This document shows positions 45,119 through 58,663 of a DNA stretch of 64,000 nt, in pieces. Under the pieces are notes generated by a model that searched no databases, was not told where the DNA came from, and saw only the letters and a list, made by a program, of their open reading frames with translations. This DNA comes from Klebsiella grimontii. Its GTDB lineage: Bacteria; Pseudomonadota; Gammaproteobacteria; Enterobacterales; Enterobacteriaceae. The position numbers and the translations under genes were made by a program. Numbering within the stretch: position 1 is the stretch's first letter; each line of letters begins with the position of its first letter. Location of the stretch: positions 744,001 through 808,000 of the forward strand of contig NZ_FZTC01000019.1 of assembly GCF_900200035.1 (NCBI RefSeq), in the 5' to 3' direction.

Positions 45119-45130
45119 TGAATCGTTCAA
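45119..45130. promoter_or_regulatory. Cra (FruR) site upstream of ppsA
   Basis: TGAATCGTTCAA, extended by GC, matches the known Cra activator site of E. coli ppsA and the TGAAWCSNT consensus. It is about 96 bp before the ppsA start. A second weaker match (TGAAACGCT on the minus strand, 45275-45267) lies nearer ppsR. The remaining sequence of the 342-bp divergent gap is AT-rich with no gene. Confidence 0.75.
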
Positions 45131-45365
45131 GCAAATTATTTTTTCGTTTTTAGGATTCTTTGCCAGATATAGCTAAGCTAATGATTCTTCAGAAATCTGA
45201 TGAAATTTGATACAAAAGATACGCGGTTGCGAAAAATGAACTCACCTTTTCATTAAAAATAAAAATAGCGTTTCATTTTTTAAATATGAGACAAAGCCTG
45301 GAGCGTTATGCTTAAATTTAATATCAGCTTTCAGACAATTAAACTCATTATACCGGATGGTCAAA

Positions 45366-46199
45366 ATGGAAAGTGCTGTAGATCGCCACGTCTTTTATAT
45401 TTCCGACGGTACCGCTATTACGGCGGAAGTTCTGGGTCATGCGGTCATGTCGCAATTCCCGGTCGCCACCAGCAGCGTAACCCTGCCGTTTGTCGAAAAT
45501 ATCAGCCGCGCGCGCGCCGTGAAGGAGCAAATTGACGCGATTTTCCAGCAGACCGGCATTCGACCACTGGTGTTCTACTCCATCGTGCTGCCGGAAATCC
45601 GCGACATCATCATACAAAGCGAAGGCTTTTGTCAGGATATCGTTCAGGCGCTGGTGGCCCCCCTGCAGCAGGAATTGCGCCTTGACCCGACGCCCATCGC
45701 TCACCGAACCCACGGCCTGACGCCGGGCAACCTCAACAAATACGACGCGCGCATCGCCGCTATCGATTATACCCTTGCCCACGATGACGGCATTTCGCTG
45801 CGCAACCTCGACCAGGCCCAGGTGATCCTCCTCGGCGTTTCGCGCTGCGGGAAAACCCCTACCAGCCTGTACCTGGCGATGCAGTACGGTATCCGCGCCG
45901 CCAACTACCCGTTTATCGCCGATGATATGGACAATCTGATTCTTCCGGCCTCCCTCAAGCCGCTACAGCACAAGCTCTTCGGCTTAACGATCAATCCAGA
46001 GCGCCTGGCGGCCATCCGCGAAGAGCGACGCGAAAACAGCCGCTATGCTTCTATGCGTCAGTGCCGGATGGAAGTGACCGAAGTCGAAGCGCTTTACCGC
46101 AAAAACAAGATACCTTGCCTGAACAGTACCAACTATTCCGTGGAAGAGATCGCCACCAAAATCATGGATATTATGGGGTTAAGCCGCAGGATGTACTAA
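45366..46199 (+). CDS. ppsR: PEP synthetase regulatory protein (kinase/pyrophosphorylase)
   Basis: A 277-residue DUF299 bifunctional enzyme. It inactivates PpsA by ADP-dependent phosphorylation and reactivates it by phosphate-dependent dephosphorylation. The P-loop-like [15 protein letters not shown] (about 154-168) and [22 protein letters not shown] are present. The ATG at 45366 is chosen because it gives the E. coli length and has GGATGG upstream. Another ATG lies three codons earlier. The TAA stop lies inside the TrpR operator of aroH. Confidence 0.95.
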   Translation: MESAVDRHVFYISDGTAITAEVLGHAVMSQFPVATSSVTLPFVENISRARAVKEQIDAIFQQTGIRPLVFYSIVLPEIRDIIIQSEGFCQDIVQALVAPLQQELRLDPTPIAHRTHGLTPGNLNKYDARIAAIDYTLAHDDGISLRNLDQAQVILLGVSRCGKTPTSLYLAMQYGIRAANYPFIADDMDNLILPASLKPLQHKLFGLTINPERLAAIREERRENSRYASMRQCRMEVTEVEALYRKNKIPCLNSTNYSVEEIATKIMDIMGLSRRMY

Positions 46200-46233
46200 C
46201 ACACTAGTACATTATTGAAAATTTGTTTATGCT
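46193..46233 (+). promoter_or_regulatory. TrpR operator and promoter of aroH
   Basis: GTACTAACACACTAGTACA (46193-46211) follows the E. coli aroH operator pattern. TATGCT (46228-46233) is a plausible -10 box. The operator would then cover about -47 to -29, the place known for aroH. Its left part overlaps the last codons and stop of ppsR. Confidence 0.7.
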
Positions 46234-46353
46234 ATCACCCGTGGCCTATACAGGATCATGCCCTGCTCTTGCAATAAGCGGGGATTGGTTTATCGTGATG
46301 CGCATCACTTCCCGGCATTTTCGCCGCGGAAGAAACAGATTTTTGAGACCCCA

Positions 46354-47400
46354 ATGAATAAAACAGACGAATTGCGTACCGCGCGCATTGAAAGCCTGGT
46401 AACGCCCGCGGAACTGGCGCAACGGCATCCTGTGTCTGCCGAAGTAGCAGCTCACGTCTCCGCTTCGCGCCGCCGCATTGAGAGAATCCTCAACGGTGAG
46501 GACCGTCGCCTGCTGGTGGTGATCGGTCCGTGCTCCATCCACGACATTGATGCGGCGATGGAGTATGCGCGCCGCCTGCAGGGCATGCGCGAACGTTACC
46601 AGCCGCAGCTGGAAATCGTGATGCGCACCTATTTTGAGAAGCCGCGCACGGTGGTCGGCTGGAAGGGGCTGATCTCCGACCCCGACCTCAACGGCAGCTA
46701 TCGGGTGAATCACGGCCTCGAGCTGGCGCGTAGCCTGCTGCTGCAGGTCAATGAACTGGGCGTACCGACCGCCACCGAGTTTCTCGATATGGTGACCGGG
46801 CAGTTTATTGCCGACTTGATAAGCTGGGGCGCTATCGGCGCGCGTACGACCGAGAGCCAAATCCACCGCGAAATGGCCTCGGCGCTCTCTTGCCCGGTGG
46901 GCTTTAAGAACGGTACCGATGGCAATACCCGTATCGCCGTAGACGCTATCCGCGCTTCCCGCGCCAGCCATATGTTCCTGTCGCCGGATAAGCAGGGGCA
47001 AATGACGATCTATCAGACCAGCGGTAATCCGTACGGCCATATCATTATGCGCGGCGGCAAAAAACCAAATTACCACGCTGCCGATATCGCCGCAGCCGGT
47101 CAAGCGCTGGCTGAGTTCGACCTGCCGGAACAGCTGGTGGTGGATTTTAGCCACGGCAATTGCCAGAAACAGCACCGCCGTCAGCTGGAGGTGTGCGCCG
47201 ATATCTGCCAGCAGATCCGCGCCGGCTCGACCGCTATCGCCGGGATCATGGCCGAGAGTTTCCTTCAGGAAGGCACGCAGAAGGTGGTCGCAGGCCAGCC
47301 GCTGACCTGGGGGCAGTCGATTACCGATCCCTGCCTGAGCTGGGACGATAGCGAACGGCTGCTGGATGAATTAGCCGCCGCAACCGCCACTCGCCTGTAG
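46354..47400 (+). CDS. aroH: 3-deoxy-7-phosphoheptulonate synthase, Trp-sensitive
   Basis: A 348-residue DAHP synthase (class I). It condenses PEP and erythrose 4-phosphate, the first step of aromatic biosynthesis. Conserved blocks VVIGPCSIHD (about 57-66, metal Cys), MRTYFEKPRT, and SHGNCQKQHRRQ are intact. The TrpR operator and the place between ppsR and hemP identify it as the tryptophan-regulated isozyme. The ATG at 46354 gives the E. coli length, while the longer frame from 46258 would begin inside the promoter leader. Confidence 0.95.
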   Translation: MNKTDELRTARIESLVTPAELAQRHPVSAEVAAHVSASRRRIERILNGEDRRLLVVIGPCSIHDIDAAMEYARRLQGMRERYQPQLEIVMRTYFEKPRTVVGWKGLISDPDLNGSYRVNHGLELARSLLLQVNELGVPTATEFLDMVTGQFIADLISWGAIGARTTESQIHREMASALSCPVGFKNGTDGNTRIAVDAIRASRASHMFLSPDKQGQMTIYQTSGNPYGHIIMRGGKKPNYHAADIAAAGQALAEFDLPEQLVVDFSHGNCQKQHRRQLEVCADICQQIRAGSTAIAGIMAESFLQEGTQKVVAGQPLTWGQSITDPCLSWDDSERLLDELAAATATRL

Positions 47401-47408
47401 TTCCCCCT

Positions 47409-47436
47409 CCCCGCCGTCTCCGCGGCGGGGTTATTT
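47409..47436 (+). terminator. Terminator of aroH
   Basis: CCCCGCCG and CGGCGGGG pair around TCTCCG, 9 bp after the stop, followed by TTATTT. Confidence 0.75.
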
Positions 47437-47511
47437 CCCGCCCTCGTCCGCTCGTTCACCGGCTAAATCGGCTATTTCGATAAATAATGCTTGCCGTGAA
47501 AAACAACATTA

Positions 47512-47530
47512 TTGATAATGATTATCATTG
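47512..47530. promoter_or_regulatory. Fur box of hemP
   Basis: TTGATAATGATTATCATTG contains the GATAATGATTATCATT core of a near-perfect Fur site, 26 bp before the hemP start. Iron repression of hemP is expected. Confidence 0.88.
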
Positions 47531-47556
47531 TTACCTTGATTTTTATTTTTAGTGCT

Positions 47557-47745
47557 ATGACGCGTATGGATAACACTGCCACAGCAGAAAAAACTAAAGA
47601 CAATGCCCCGTACCCTGTTCCAACGGACAGAGAGATAAGCAGCCGCACATTATTAGGCAGCGAGGGACGGGTAGTGATTGAACACGGCGGTCAGCGCTAC
47701 CTGCTGCGCCAGACTCATTCAGGTAAGCTGATCCTGACCAAATAA
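47557..47745 (+). CDS. hemP: Hemin uptake protein HemP
   Basis: A 62-residue HemP/YdiE-family protein with the diagnostic ISSRTLLGSEGRVVIEHGG and a C-terminal YLLRQTHSGKLILTK. Members are linked to haem uptake and Fur control, with an unclear mechanism. The ATG at 47557 gives nearly the E. coli length (63). Another ATG three codons on is possible, and neither has a strong ribosome site. A frame reaching back to 47512 would translate the Fur box and is rejected. Confidence 0.88.
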   Translation: MTRMDNTATAEKTKDNAPYPVPTDREISSRTLLGSEGRVVIEHGGQRYLLRQTHSGKLILTK

Positions 47746-47779
47746 TTATCCCCGCCGATTAAGGCAGGGATAATAACGA

Positions 47780-49222
47780 CTAGCTGGAACAGCTCACCTC
47801 AAGACGCCTTCCCCAGTCAGGAGGACGATTGACATAATCATCCGTCCTGTCGATAAAAGGCTGGGATAGCGCATTATGCAGACGTTCCAGCTCGCTCATA
47901 TCTCCCTGCTCCGCCAGTTCAATTGCCCGCTGCGCCAGCCAGTTGCGCAGCACCAGCGCCGGATTCACGCTGCGCATCCGCGCCTGCCTTTGCGCATCGT
48001 CAACCTGTTCATCACGCAGGCGCGCGCGATAATCGGCAAACCAGCTATCGAAGGTCTCGCGGTCGATAAACTCATCGCGTAGCGGCGAAGCGGCGCTCTC
48101 TTGCTCGCTGGCGCTGAGCATTCGGAAGGTCCGCGTATAGTCGCTGCCTTCGCGCGCCATTAAGGCAAACAGACCGTCCAGCAGCTCGTTATCCCCTTTT
48201 TGCTGGGTAAACAGGCCAAGCTTGTCGCGCATGCGGCGGCCATATGCCGTGAGCAGCGCGTGCTGGTAACTATCCAGCGCGCCGTTCAATAACTCCGCGC
48301 TGATAAACGGCGACAGCGTCTGCGCCAGCCGTTGCAGATTCCATAGCCCTACCGCCGGCTGATTATCAAAGCTATAGCGCCCCTGATAATCGGAATGGTT
48401 ACAGATAAATCCCGGCTGGAAATCGTCAAGGAAACCGTATGGACCGTAGTCCATCGTCAGGCCGAGGATCGACATGTTATCGGTATTCATTACCCCGTGC
48501 GCAAAGCCGACCGTTTGCCAGCTGGCAATCATTTCAGCCGTTCGGGCGACCACGTCGCTGTACCAGGCAATGTACTTATCCGCTTCATTTTGCAGATGCG
48601 GCCAGTGGTGACGGATCACGTAATCCGCCAGCTGCTGCACTTTGAGCGGCTCGCGGCGGTAGTAGAAGTGCTCAAAATGGCCAAACCGTACGTGGCTTTC
48701 CGCCAGCCGCATCAGCATCGCCCCGCGTTCAACGGTTTCACGGTATACCGGGGTGTCGCTGGCCACTATCGCCAGCGCGCGAGTGGTGGGAATGCCCAGC
48801 GCATGCATTGCTTCCGAGGCCAGCCCCTCGCGGATCGTTGAGCGCAGCACCGCCCGTCCGTCCCCCATCCGTGAATAGGGAGTGAGCCCGGCGCCTTTCA
48901 GGTGCCAGTCAAAGCGACGACCGTCCGCGAGCTGCTGTTCGCCGAGCAGAATGCCGCGCCCGTCGCCGAGCTGCCCGGCCCAGGAGCCGAACTGGTGGCC
49001 GCTGTAGACCTGCGCCAGCGGCGACATTCCCGGCAGCAGCGTTTCGCCGCCCCATACGCCAGCGCCCTTCTCCGGGCTAAATAACGACTCGGCGACGCCC
49101 AGCGATCGCGCCAGCGGCGCGTTGTGCCAGACAAGCCGCGCATTCTCCAGCGGCGTGGGGGCTAAAGCAGTGTAAAAATCCGGCAGTTCATCACGCCAGT
49201 GGGTAGTAAAAGACAGGGTCAT
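47780..49222 (-). CDS. selO: Protein adenylyltransferase SelO (YdiU)
   Basis: A 480-residue pseudokinase-fold enzyme that transfers AMP from ATP to protein hydroxyls in redox stress. The glycine-rich segment [14 protein letters not shown] (about 82-95), the [22 protein letters not shown] block and the catalytic loop region [23 protein letters not shown] are intact. The C-terminus ends SCSS, with Cys where some eukaryotic homologues have selenocysteine. GGAGG precedes the ATG. The next gene in E. coli, ydiV, is missing here. Confidence 0.95.
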   Translation of the reverse strand: MTLSFTTHWRDELPDFYTALAPTPLENARLVWHNAPLARSLGVAESLFSPEKGAGVWGGETLLPGMSPLAQVYSGHQFGSWAGQLGDGRGILLGEQQLADGRRFDWHLKGAGLTPYSRMGDGRAVLRSTIREGLASEAMHALGIPTTRALAIVASDTPVYRETVERGAMLMRLAESHVRFGHFEHFYYRREPLKVQQLADYVIRHHWPHLQNEADKYIAWYSDVVARTAEMIASWQTVGFAHGVMNTDNMSILGLTMDYGPYGFLDDFQPGFICNHSDYQGRYSFDNQPAVGLWNLQRLAQTLSPFISAELLNGALDSYQHALLTAYGRRMRDKLGLFTQQKGDNELLDGLFALMAREGSDYTRTFRMLSASEQESAASPLRDEFIDRETFDSWFADYRARLRDEQVDDAQRQARMRSVNPALVLRNWLAQRAIELAEQGDMSELERLHNALSQPFIDRTDDYVNRPPDWGRRLEVSCSS

Positions 49223-49348
49223 GGTTCCTCCTGCCTTCAGTGTAGTGCTTTCAACAAATTATTAACACGGGGCGAGTACGGGGTTATTGCCATAATAAGC
49301 CGCACGGGGATTGTGCGCGCTTCTGCCATTGCCCGGTGGCGGCTGACG

Positions 49349-49813
49349 TTAGATCCTTCGCGCCTGCCAGAATTTTTTATGCCAGTAGACATTATCCAGC
49401 GATGAGCGCGTCACGCCCTGGCTGGTGGAGGCGTGGATAAACTGGTTGTCCGTGTCGTAAATACCGACGTGCAGACCGCTCTCTCCGGAGCCGGTCTTGA
49501 AAAAGACCAGATCGCCGGGCAGCAGTTCGCTCTTATCAATTTTGGTGCCGATCTCCGCCTGCTCGCGTGTCTCACGCGGTAGCTGCAGCGCGAACTTATC
49601 GCGAAAGGTCATTAACACAAACCCGGAGCAATCAACGCCGCGCGGCGACATGCCGCCGTAGCGATAAGGCGCTCCCCGCCAGTTCCTTAACTGCTCATTC
49701 AGGTTGGCCACAACGGTAATCGAATCAGCCAGCCGTGGATTTGGCGGCGGCGCCCGGTGACTGCTACAACCCGCCAGAAATAACGCAACACACAAAACGA
49801 GCCAGAAACGCAT
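49349..49813 (-). CDS. nlpC: NlpC/P60 family cell-wall lipoprotein NlpC
   Basis: A 154-residue lipoprotein with lipobox LAGC (Cys16). The papain-like catalytic triad of NlpC/P60 is visible: Cys62 (VDCSGF), His115 (GLHVGIY) and His127 (FIHAST). Family enzymes cut D-Glu to diaminopimelate bonds in peptidoglycan stems. It lies downstream of btuD on the same strand, as in the E. coli btuCED-nlpC arrangement. Confidence 0.95.
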   Translation of the reverse strand: MRFWLVLCVALFLAGCSSHRAPPPNPRLADSITVVANLNEQLRNWRGAPYRYGGMSPRGVDCSGFVLMTFRDKFALQLPRETREQAEIGTKIDKSELLPGDLVFFKTGSGESGLHVGIYDTDNQFIHASTSQGVTRSSLDNVYWHKKFWQARRI

Positions 49814-49894
49814 CTCAGACGAATCCTCTGTTCCTTATCCTGTTAGCAGAATAATTTAGCTTGTTTATCAATTCGCTGGCAAGCTGACTGAGTG

Positions 49895-50644
49895 CTACTG
49901 TGACGGAACGAGCATAAGATGACCAGCCACCTCGACTCTCTGGAAGTCCATGGCGTAGGCGGCGGTTAAGTTTTCTTCGTTAAGGACTTCAGCGGTACTA
50001 CCGCAGGCGATGGTTTTCCCCCGGCAGATAAGCCAGGCGCGATGGGCATGCCGGAGGGTATGATTAAGGTCGTGGCTGCTCATCACAATAGCAACCCCGG
50101 ATGCGCAGAGCTCATTTAATACGCGATCGAGCGCGGACTGCTGCGCCACGTCCAGGCTGTTCATTGGTTCATCCAGCAAGAGCAATTGCCCGACCGGATT
50201 AGCCTGCCGATGAATCTGCAGTATTACCGCCGCCAGCCGCACGCGCTGCCACTCCCCACCAGAGATGTGATTCACCTGGCGCCCAAGCTTATCGCCTAAG
50301 CCCAGTTTCTCCGCGATAGCCGTCAGCAGGGCGTTTTGCGCGTCGTTATGCAGATGCAGCGACAGATAATGCCAGACCGGCATCGCGAAAGGCGGCATCT
50401 GGTGTTGGCTTAAATAGGCCCGATGACGCGCCAGCTCCTGAGCAGGCCAATCCTTCAGAGGGCGTTCATTCAGTTTGACCCGCCCCGGTCCGGTAGAAAG
50501 TCCCGCCATACGCGCCAGCAGCGTGCTTTTCCCCGCGCCGTTTGGCCCCACCAGATGAATAATCTCTCCCGGCCGGATATCCGCTGAAAACGGCGCCAGC
50601 CGCCCCGCCTCTTCTACGTCCTGTAGCTGCATCAAAAACGGCAT
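49895..50644 (-). CDS. btuD: Vitamin B12 ABC transporter ATP-binding protein
   Basis: A 249-residue ATPase of the BtuCD-F cobalamin importer. Walker A is GPNGAGKST (about 33-41), the signature [11 protein letters not shown], and Walker [13 protein letters not shown]. The length equals the E. coli protein. The start overlaps the btuE stop by one base (TAATG), so it is coupled to btuE. Its membrane partner btuC lies 1.6 kb away, beyond the inserted lipoprotein gene. Confidence 0.96.
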   Translation of the reverse strand: MPFLMQLQDVEEAGRLAPFSADIRPGEIIHLVGPNGAGKSTLLARMAGLSTGPGRVKLNERPLKDWPAQELARHRAYLSQHQMPPFAMPVWHYLSLHLHNDAQNALLTAIAEKLGLGDKLGRQVNHISGGEWQRVRLAAVILQIHRQANPVGQLLLLDEPMNSLDVAQQSALDRVLNELCASGVAIVMSSHDLNHTLRHAHRAWLICRGKTIACGSTAEVLNEENLTAAYAMDFQRVEVAGHLMLVPSQ

Positions 50645-51195
50645 TATTTCGCTAAAGCTCCTTTAATGGCGGCCACCAGTTGGGGGTCATCCGGCGTCAT
50701 ATCCGGTGAGAAACGACCGATAACCTGTCCGTCCCGGCCAATGAGGAATTTTTCAAAGTTCCATAGAATATCATCGACATACAGCGGCGCCCTGCCTTTA
50801 CTGGCCATGCGCTCATAAAAACCGCTGCCTTCCGGCGCGACGGCCTGCGGGGCGGCATCAACCAGCTTCTGATATAGAGGCGCGCGATGCTCGCCGTTGA
50901 CGTCAATTTTGCTGAACATCGGGAAAGTGACGCCGTAGGTGGTGCTACAGAAGGTTTTAATCTCTTCTTCGCTGCCCGGCTCCTGCCCCAGGAACTGGTT
51001 GCACGGGAAGCCCAGCACGCTAAAACCTTCGCTTTCGAACGCTTTTTGCAGCGCTTCCAGCTGCTCATACTGCGGCGTCAGGCCGCATTTTGAAGCAACG
51101 TTAACGATCAGCAGCACTTTGCCCGCCCATGGGGCAAGCGTTGTGGTTTCACCATCGATGGTGGTGACTTCAGTATTGAGAATATCGTGTTGCAT
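50644..51195 (-). CDS. btuE: Glutathione/thioredoxin peroxidase BtuE
   Basis: A 183-residue non-selenium glutathione peroxidase. The peroxidatic Cys37 is in [12 protein letters not shown], the conserved Gln in [13 protein letters not shown], and the catalytic Trp in [10 protein letters not shown]. It reduces peroxides, probably with thioredoxin or glutathione, and is not needed for B12 uptake despite its name. AAGG precedes the ATG. It is now the first gene of the btuED-nlpC run and diverges from the lipoprotein gene. Confidence 0.95.
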   Translation of the reverse strand: MQHDILNTEVTTIDGETTTLAPWAGKVLLIVNVASKCGLTPQYEQLEALQKAFESEGFSVLGFPCNQFLGQEPGSEEEIKTFCSTTYGVTFPMFSKIDVNGEHRAPLYQKLVDAAPQAVAPEGSGFYERMASKGRAPLYVDDILWNFEKFLIGRDGQVIGRFSPDMTPDDPQLVAAIKGALAK

Positions 51196-51419
51196 AGCCT
51201 TCCCTCAGTGAATAAACCGGTTTCTGCTTCAGGTGATCCCTATCTACTGTAGCGGATTCAGACCGGGTCATTCTACTTTGAATCCCCCGGGAGTGTCTCT
51301 TGATGTAACAGGCCACACAACATGAATTCATCTCAACACCGGGAGCGCGCAATTCAGTGTACAGTGATGAATGGATGTAATAGCATTTCGTTAATTGTTA
51401 ATTTAAGAGAGTTTTATTG

Positions 51420-52220
51420 ATGAAGAAGATGTTTAGCACGGTGTTAATTGCGGCCTCCGTCGCGCTGCTGGCGGCCTGCTCACCGGATGAAGATAATAAG
51501 ATCAAAGTCGCCATTAATACCGGGCCGGATGAGGCTATCTGGAAAGTCGTAGAACAGGTGGCCAAAGAGAAATATAACCTCGACGTGGAGGTTATCTCAT
51601 TTAATGATTACGTACTGCCGAACGAAGCGCTGAACAATAAAGACGTCGATGCTAACGCCTTCCAGACGCTGCCTTACCTTGAGGCGCAATCAAAAGAGCG
51701 CGGCTATAAGTTTGCGATTGTCGGTAAAACCTTCGTTTTCCCGATCGCCGCCTACTCGAAGAAAATCAAAAATATCAGCGAACTGCCTGACGGCGCGACG
51801 ATTTCCATTTCTAACGAAACCACAACCCTGGGTCGCAGCCTGCTGCTGCTGCAGGCGCAAGGTTTAATCAAGCTAAAAGAAGGGACAGGCTATCTGCCTA
51901 CAACGCTGGATATTATCGACAATCCTAAACAGCTAAAAATCGTCGAAGTCGACACGCCGCAGCTGACCCGTACCCTTGACGACCCGAATGTCGCCCTGTC
52001 GATTATTAACACCAACTTCTCTGCCCAGGCCGGCCTGTCGGCCGCCCGCGATGGTTTATTTATGGAAGGTCCGGACTCGCCGTACGTCAACGCCATCGTT
52101 TCACGCGAAGAGAATAAAGACAGCAAAAAGGTTCAGGAGCTGAAAGAGGCCTTCCAGACTCAAGCGGTTGCCGACAAGGCAGCGGAAGTCTACAAAGGCG
52201 ATGCGATTAAGGGCTGGTAA
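51420..52220 (+). CDS. NlpA/MetQ-family substrate-binding lipoprotein
   Basis: A 266-residue lipoprotein with lipobox LAAC (Cys20). The mature part is the NlpA/MetQ solute-binding fold (VISFNDYVLPNEALNNKDVDANAFQ). MetQ binds methionine for the MetNI importer, and NlpA is a paralogue anchored in the inner membrane. No metN or metI is nearby, so this is probably an orphan NlpA-like protein. It is transcribed opposite to btuE and converges on btuC, splitting the btu genes. The ATG at 51420 is preferred to the TTG one codon earlier. Confidence 0.85.
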   Translation: MKKMFSTVLIAASVALLAACSPDEDNKIKVAINTGPDEAIWKVVEQVAKEKYNLDVEVISFNDYVLPNEALNNKDVDANAFQTLPYLEAQSKERGYKFAIVGKTFVFPIAAYSKKIKNISELPDGATISISNETTTLGRSLLLLQAQGLIKLKEGTGYLPTTLDIIDNPKQLKIVEVDTPQLTRTLDDPNVALSIINTNFSAQAGLSAARDGLFMEGPDSPYVNAIVSREENKDSKKVQELKEAFQTQAVADKAAEVYKGDAIKGW

Positions 52221-52235
52221 TTAGCCACCGCTTAC

Positions 52236-52265
52236 GGCCGCCCGTCACTGCGGGCGGCCTGATTT
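52236..52265 (+). terminator. Terminator of the NlpA-like gene, overlapping the end of btuC
   Basis: GGCCGCCCG and CGGGCGGCC pair around TCACTG, then TGATTTT follows. The loop contains the complement of the btuC stop codon (52245-52247), so the terminator reads into the btuC 3' end. Confidence 0.75.
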
Positions 52266-53231
52266 TAATAATAACCAGATGAACACCGGCGCACCCAGGG
52301 TGGCGGTGACCACGCCAATCGGCAATTCCGCCGCCGAGAGCGCCAGACGCGCGACGATATCCGCCCCCAGCAGAGCGCTGGCTCCCGCTAACAGACAGGC
52401 CGGAAGCAGCGCGCGGTGATCGCTCAAACCACATAGCCGCAAAATATGCGGAATAACCAGACCGATAAAGCCAATCGCTCCCGCCAGCGCCACGCTGACG
52501 CCCACCAGCCAACCGGTAGCGACCACCAGCACTTTACGCCATAGCCATAGCGGCAACCCCAGCTGACGTGCGGAAACCTCCCCCAGCGCTAACAGATTGA
52601 GCGGCTGCGATTGCAGACACACCCAGGCCAGCACCGGCAGCAGCGCCAGCATCAGCCACAGCTGCTGCCAGTCCACGCCGCCAAAGCCGCCCATCATCCA
52701 GTACATCAGTTGGCGGAGATCGAAAGAGGTGGAGAAATAGACCGCCCAGGTCATCAGGGCGCTACAAATGATGCCGAGCGCGACCCCCGCCAGCAGCAGG
52801 CGACTGGTTGAGAGATGCCGCCGGGCAAAACGCAGTAAAATAAAGGTAATAACCAGCGCGCCAGCAATCGCGCATAGCCCGAGCGCCCAGCCTGGAAGCA
52901 TGCCTTTTCCCAGCAAGACGGCAGCTATCAGGCCAACCCCAGCCCCGTTTGATACCCCTAGCAGCCCAGGCTCCGCCAGCGGATTTTCAAACAGCGCCTG
53001 CATAATCGCCCCGGACAGCGCCAGCGCGGCCCCCACCAGCAGGACGGCCAGGGTGCGCGGCAGACGAATCTGCCAGATAAACAGCTCACCTTTGGCGCTA
53101 AACCATTCGCCGGGGCCAATCCACTGGTCGCCGGCGCACAGGCTGATGGTCGACGTGACCAGCAGCAGCAACGTTAATACCGCAAGCCAGCGCCGGTTCC
53201 GGCGCCGTTGAATTTGAGCAAAGGTCAGCAT
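52245..53231 (-). CDS. btuC: Vitamin B12 ABC transporter permease
   Basis: A 328-residue inner-membrane permease of the FecCD family with about ten transmembrane helices. [36 protein letters not shown] and the cytoplasmic GLVIPHILR coupling segment are characteristic. The ATG at 53231 gives [11 protein letters not shown], like E. coli MLTLARQQQ. The longer frame begins inside the ihfA terminator. Its ribosome site is weak. With BtuD and periplasmic BtuF (not in the window) it imports cobalamin. Confidence 0.95.
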   Translation of the reverse strand: MLTFAQIQRRRNRRWLAVLTLLLLVTSTISLCAGDQWIGPGEWFSAKGELFIWQIRLPRTLAVLLVGAALALSGAIMQALFENPLAEPGLLGVSNGAGVGLIAAVLLGKGMLPGWALGLCAIAGALVITFILLRFARRHLSTSRLLLAGVALGIICSALMTWAVYFSTSFDLRQLMYWMMGGFGGVDWQQLWLMLALLPVLAWVCLQSQPLNLLALGEVSARQLGLPLWLWRKVLVVATGWLVGVSVALAGAIGFIGLVIPHILRLCGLSDHRALLPACLLAGASALLGADIVARLALSAAELPIGVVTATLGAPVFIWLLLKSGRPQ

Positions 53232-53290
53232 AGATTTCTGAATCGAGAAAAAGGATGTGATTGATTTTACGGTATTCGGCCAGGAAAAGA

Positions 53291-53315
53291 AAAAAGGCCG
53301 CATAGCGGCCTTTTT
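53291..53315. terminator. Terminator of ihfA, possibly bidirectional
   Basis: GGCCGC-ATA-GCGGCC (53296-53310) is flanked by AAAAAA on the left and TTTTT on the right, just after the ihfA stop and before btuC. Confidence 0.9.
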
Positions 53316-53327
53316 AGTTAGTTCAGA

Positions 53328-53627
53328 TTACTTATCTCTGGGTGACGCATTTTCGACACGGCTTTTTAGCTTCTGGCCAGGTCTGAAAGTCACCACTCGC
53401 CGGGCTGTAATAGGGATATCCTCTCCCGTTTTCGGGTTACGGCCCGGGCGTTGGTTCTTATCTCGCAAATCGAAATTGCCGAACCCGGAGAGTTTTACCT
53501 GCTCTCCGTTTTCCAGAGCGCGACGGACCTCTTCGAAAAATAACTCTACCAGCTCTTTGGCATCCCGCTTGCTAAGCCCAAGCTTATCAAACAGATATTC
53601 TGACATTTCAGCTTTTGTAAGCGCCAT
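53328..53627 (-). CDS. ihfA: Integration host factor subunit alpha
   Basis: A 99-residue HU/IHF-family DNA-bending protein, same length as E. coli IhfA. The beta-arm region with [14 protein letters not shown] (Pro about 65) that intercalates DNA is intact. With IhfB it bends DNA sharply at specific sites. It lies 4 bp after pheT, so it is cotranscribed with pheST and likely has an internal promoter within pheT as in E. coli. Confidence 0.97.
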   Translation of the reverse strand: MALTKAEMSEYLFDKLGLSKRDAKELVELFFEEVRRALENGEQVKLSGFGNFDLRDKNQRPGRNPKTGEDIPITARRVVTFRPGQKLKSRVENASPRDK

Positions 53628-53631
53628 AGGT

Positions 53632-57126
<3,495 letters not shown>

Positions 57127-57173
57127 TCAACCCACGCGTCTGGAGCTTGAAATAGAACGAGCCAGTTCAGATA

Positions 57174-57200
57174 CAAAAAAAGCCTCCACAGGGGGAGGCT
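57174..57200 (-). terminator. Attenuator (terminator) of the pheST operon
   Basis: On the minus strand AGCCTCC (57200-57194) and GGAGGCT (57187-57181) pair and are followed by seven Ts. The hairpin lies between the pheM leader peptide and pheS. Alternative pairing with the leader allows read-through when Phe-tRNA is low. Confidence 0.9.
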
Positions 57201-57248
57201 TTTTGGCGCTGTTTTCCGTTTCTTCTTTCACGCGCTAGCCTCCTGAGT

Positions 57249-57293
57249 TCAGGTGCTAAAGTAAAAAAAGAAGCGGAAAATAGCAGCATTCAT
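57249..57293 (-). CDS. pheM: Leader peptide of the pheST operon
   Basis: A 14-residue peptide, [14 protein letters not shown], with five Phe codons out of the last nine. It is identical to E. coli PheM as recalled. Ribosome stalling at the Phe codons when charged tRNA(Phe) is scarce prevents the downstream terminator from forming. The ORF is too short for standard gene calling. Confidence 0.95.
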
Positions 57294-57383
57294 GCTTGCA
57301 TTACCTTGTCTGGTAAAAAACGTAAGACCGATATTGAAATGCTTACGCGGATAAAAGTCAATGTATTGATAGCCTTGAAACGA

Positions 57384-57408
57384 AAAGAGGGAGACAAGCT
57401 CCCTCTTT
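57384..57408 (-). terminator. Terminator of the infC-rpmI-rplT transcript
   Basis: On the minus strand AAAGAGGGAG and CTCCCTCTTT pair around CTTGT, followed by TTCG. It lies 8 bp after the rplT stop. Partial read-through into pheM is expected from the E. coli operon. Confidence 0.8.
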
Positions 57409-57416
57409 CAACTGGC

Positions 57417-57794
<378 letters not shown>

Positions 57795-57823
57795 CTAATT
57801 AAAAAGTTAAAAGGGTTAACGAC

Positions 57824-58045
<222 letters not shown>

Positions 58046-58117
58046 TTAATAAACGAAACATAGGCGAACAACAGCTGCGGAACCTAAAGGCTCCACAGAC
58101 ATTGCTACTTGAAGGCC

Positions 58118-58663
<546 letters not shown>

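Noticed and set aside
46246-47175. 309-codon minus-strand frame opposite aroH
   Set aside because: Antisense shadow. aroH on the plus strand has full family homology and its own promoter and operator.
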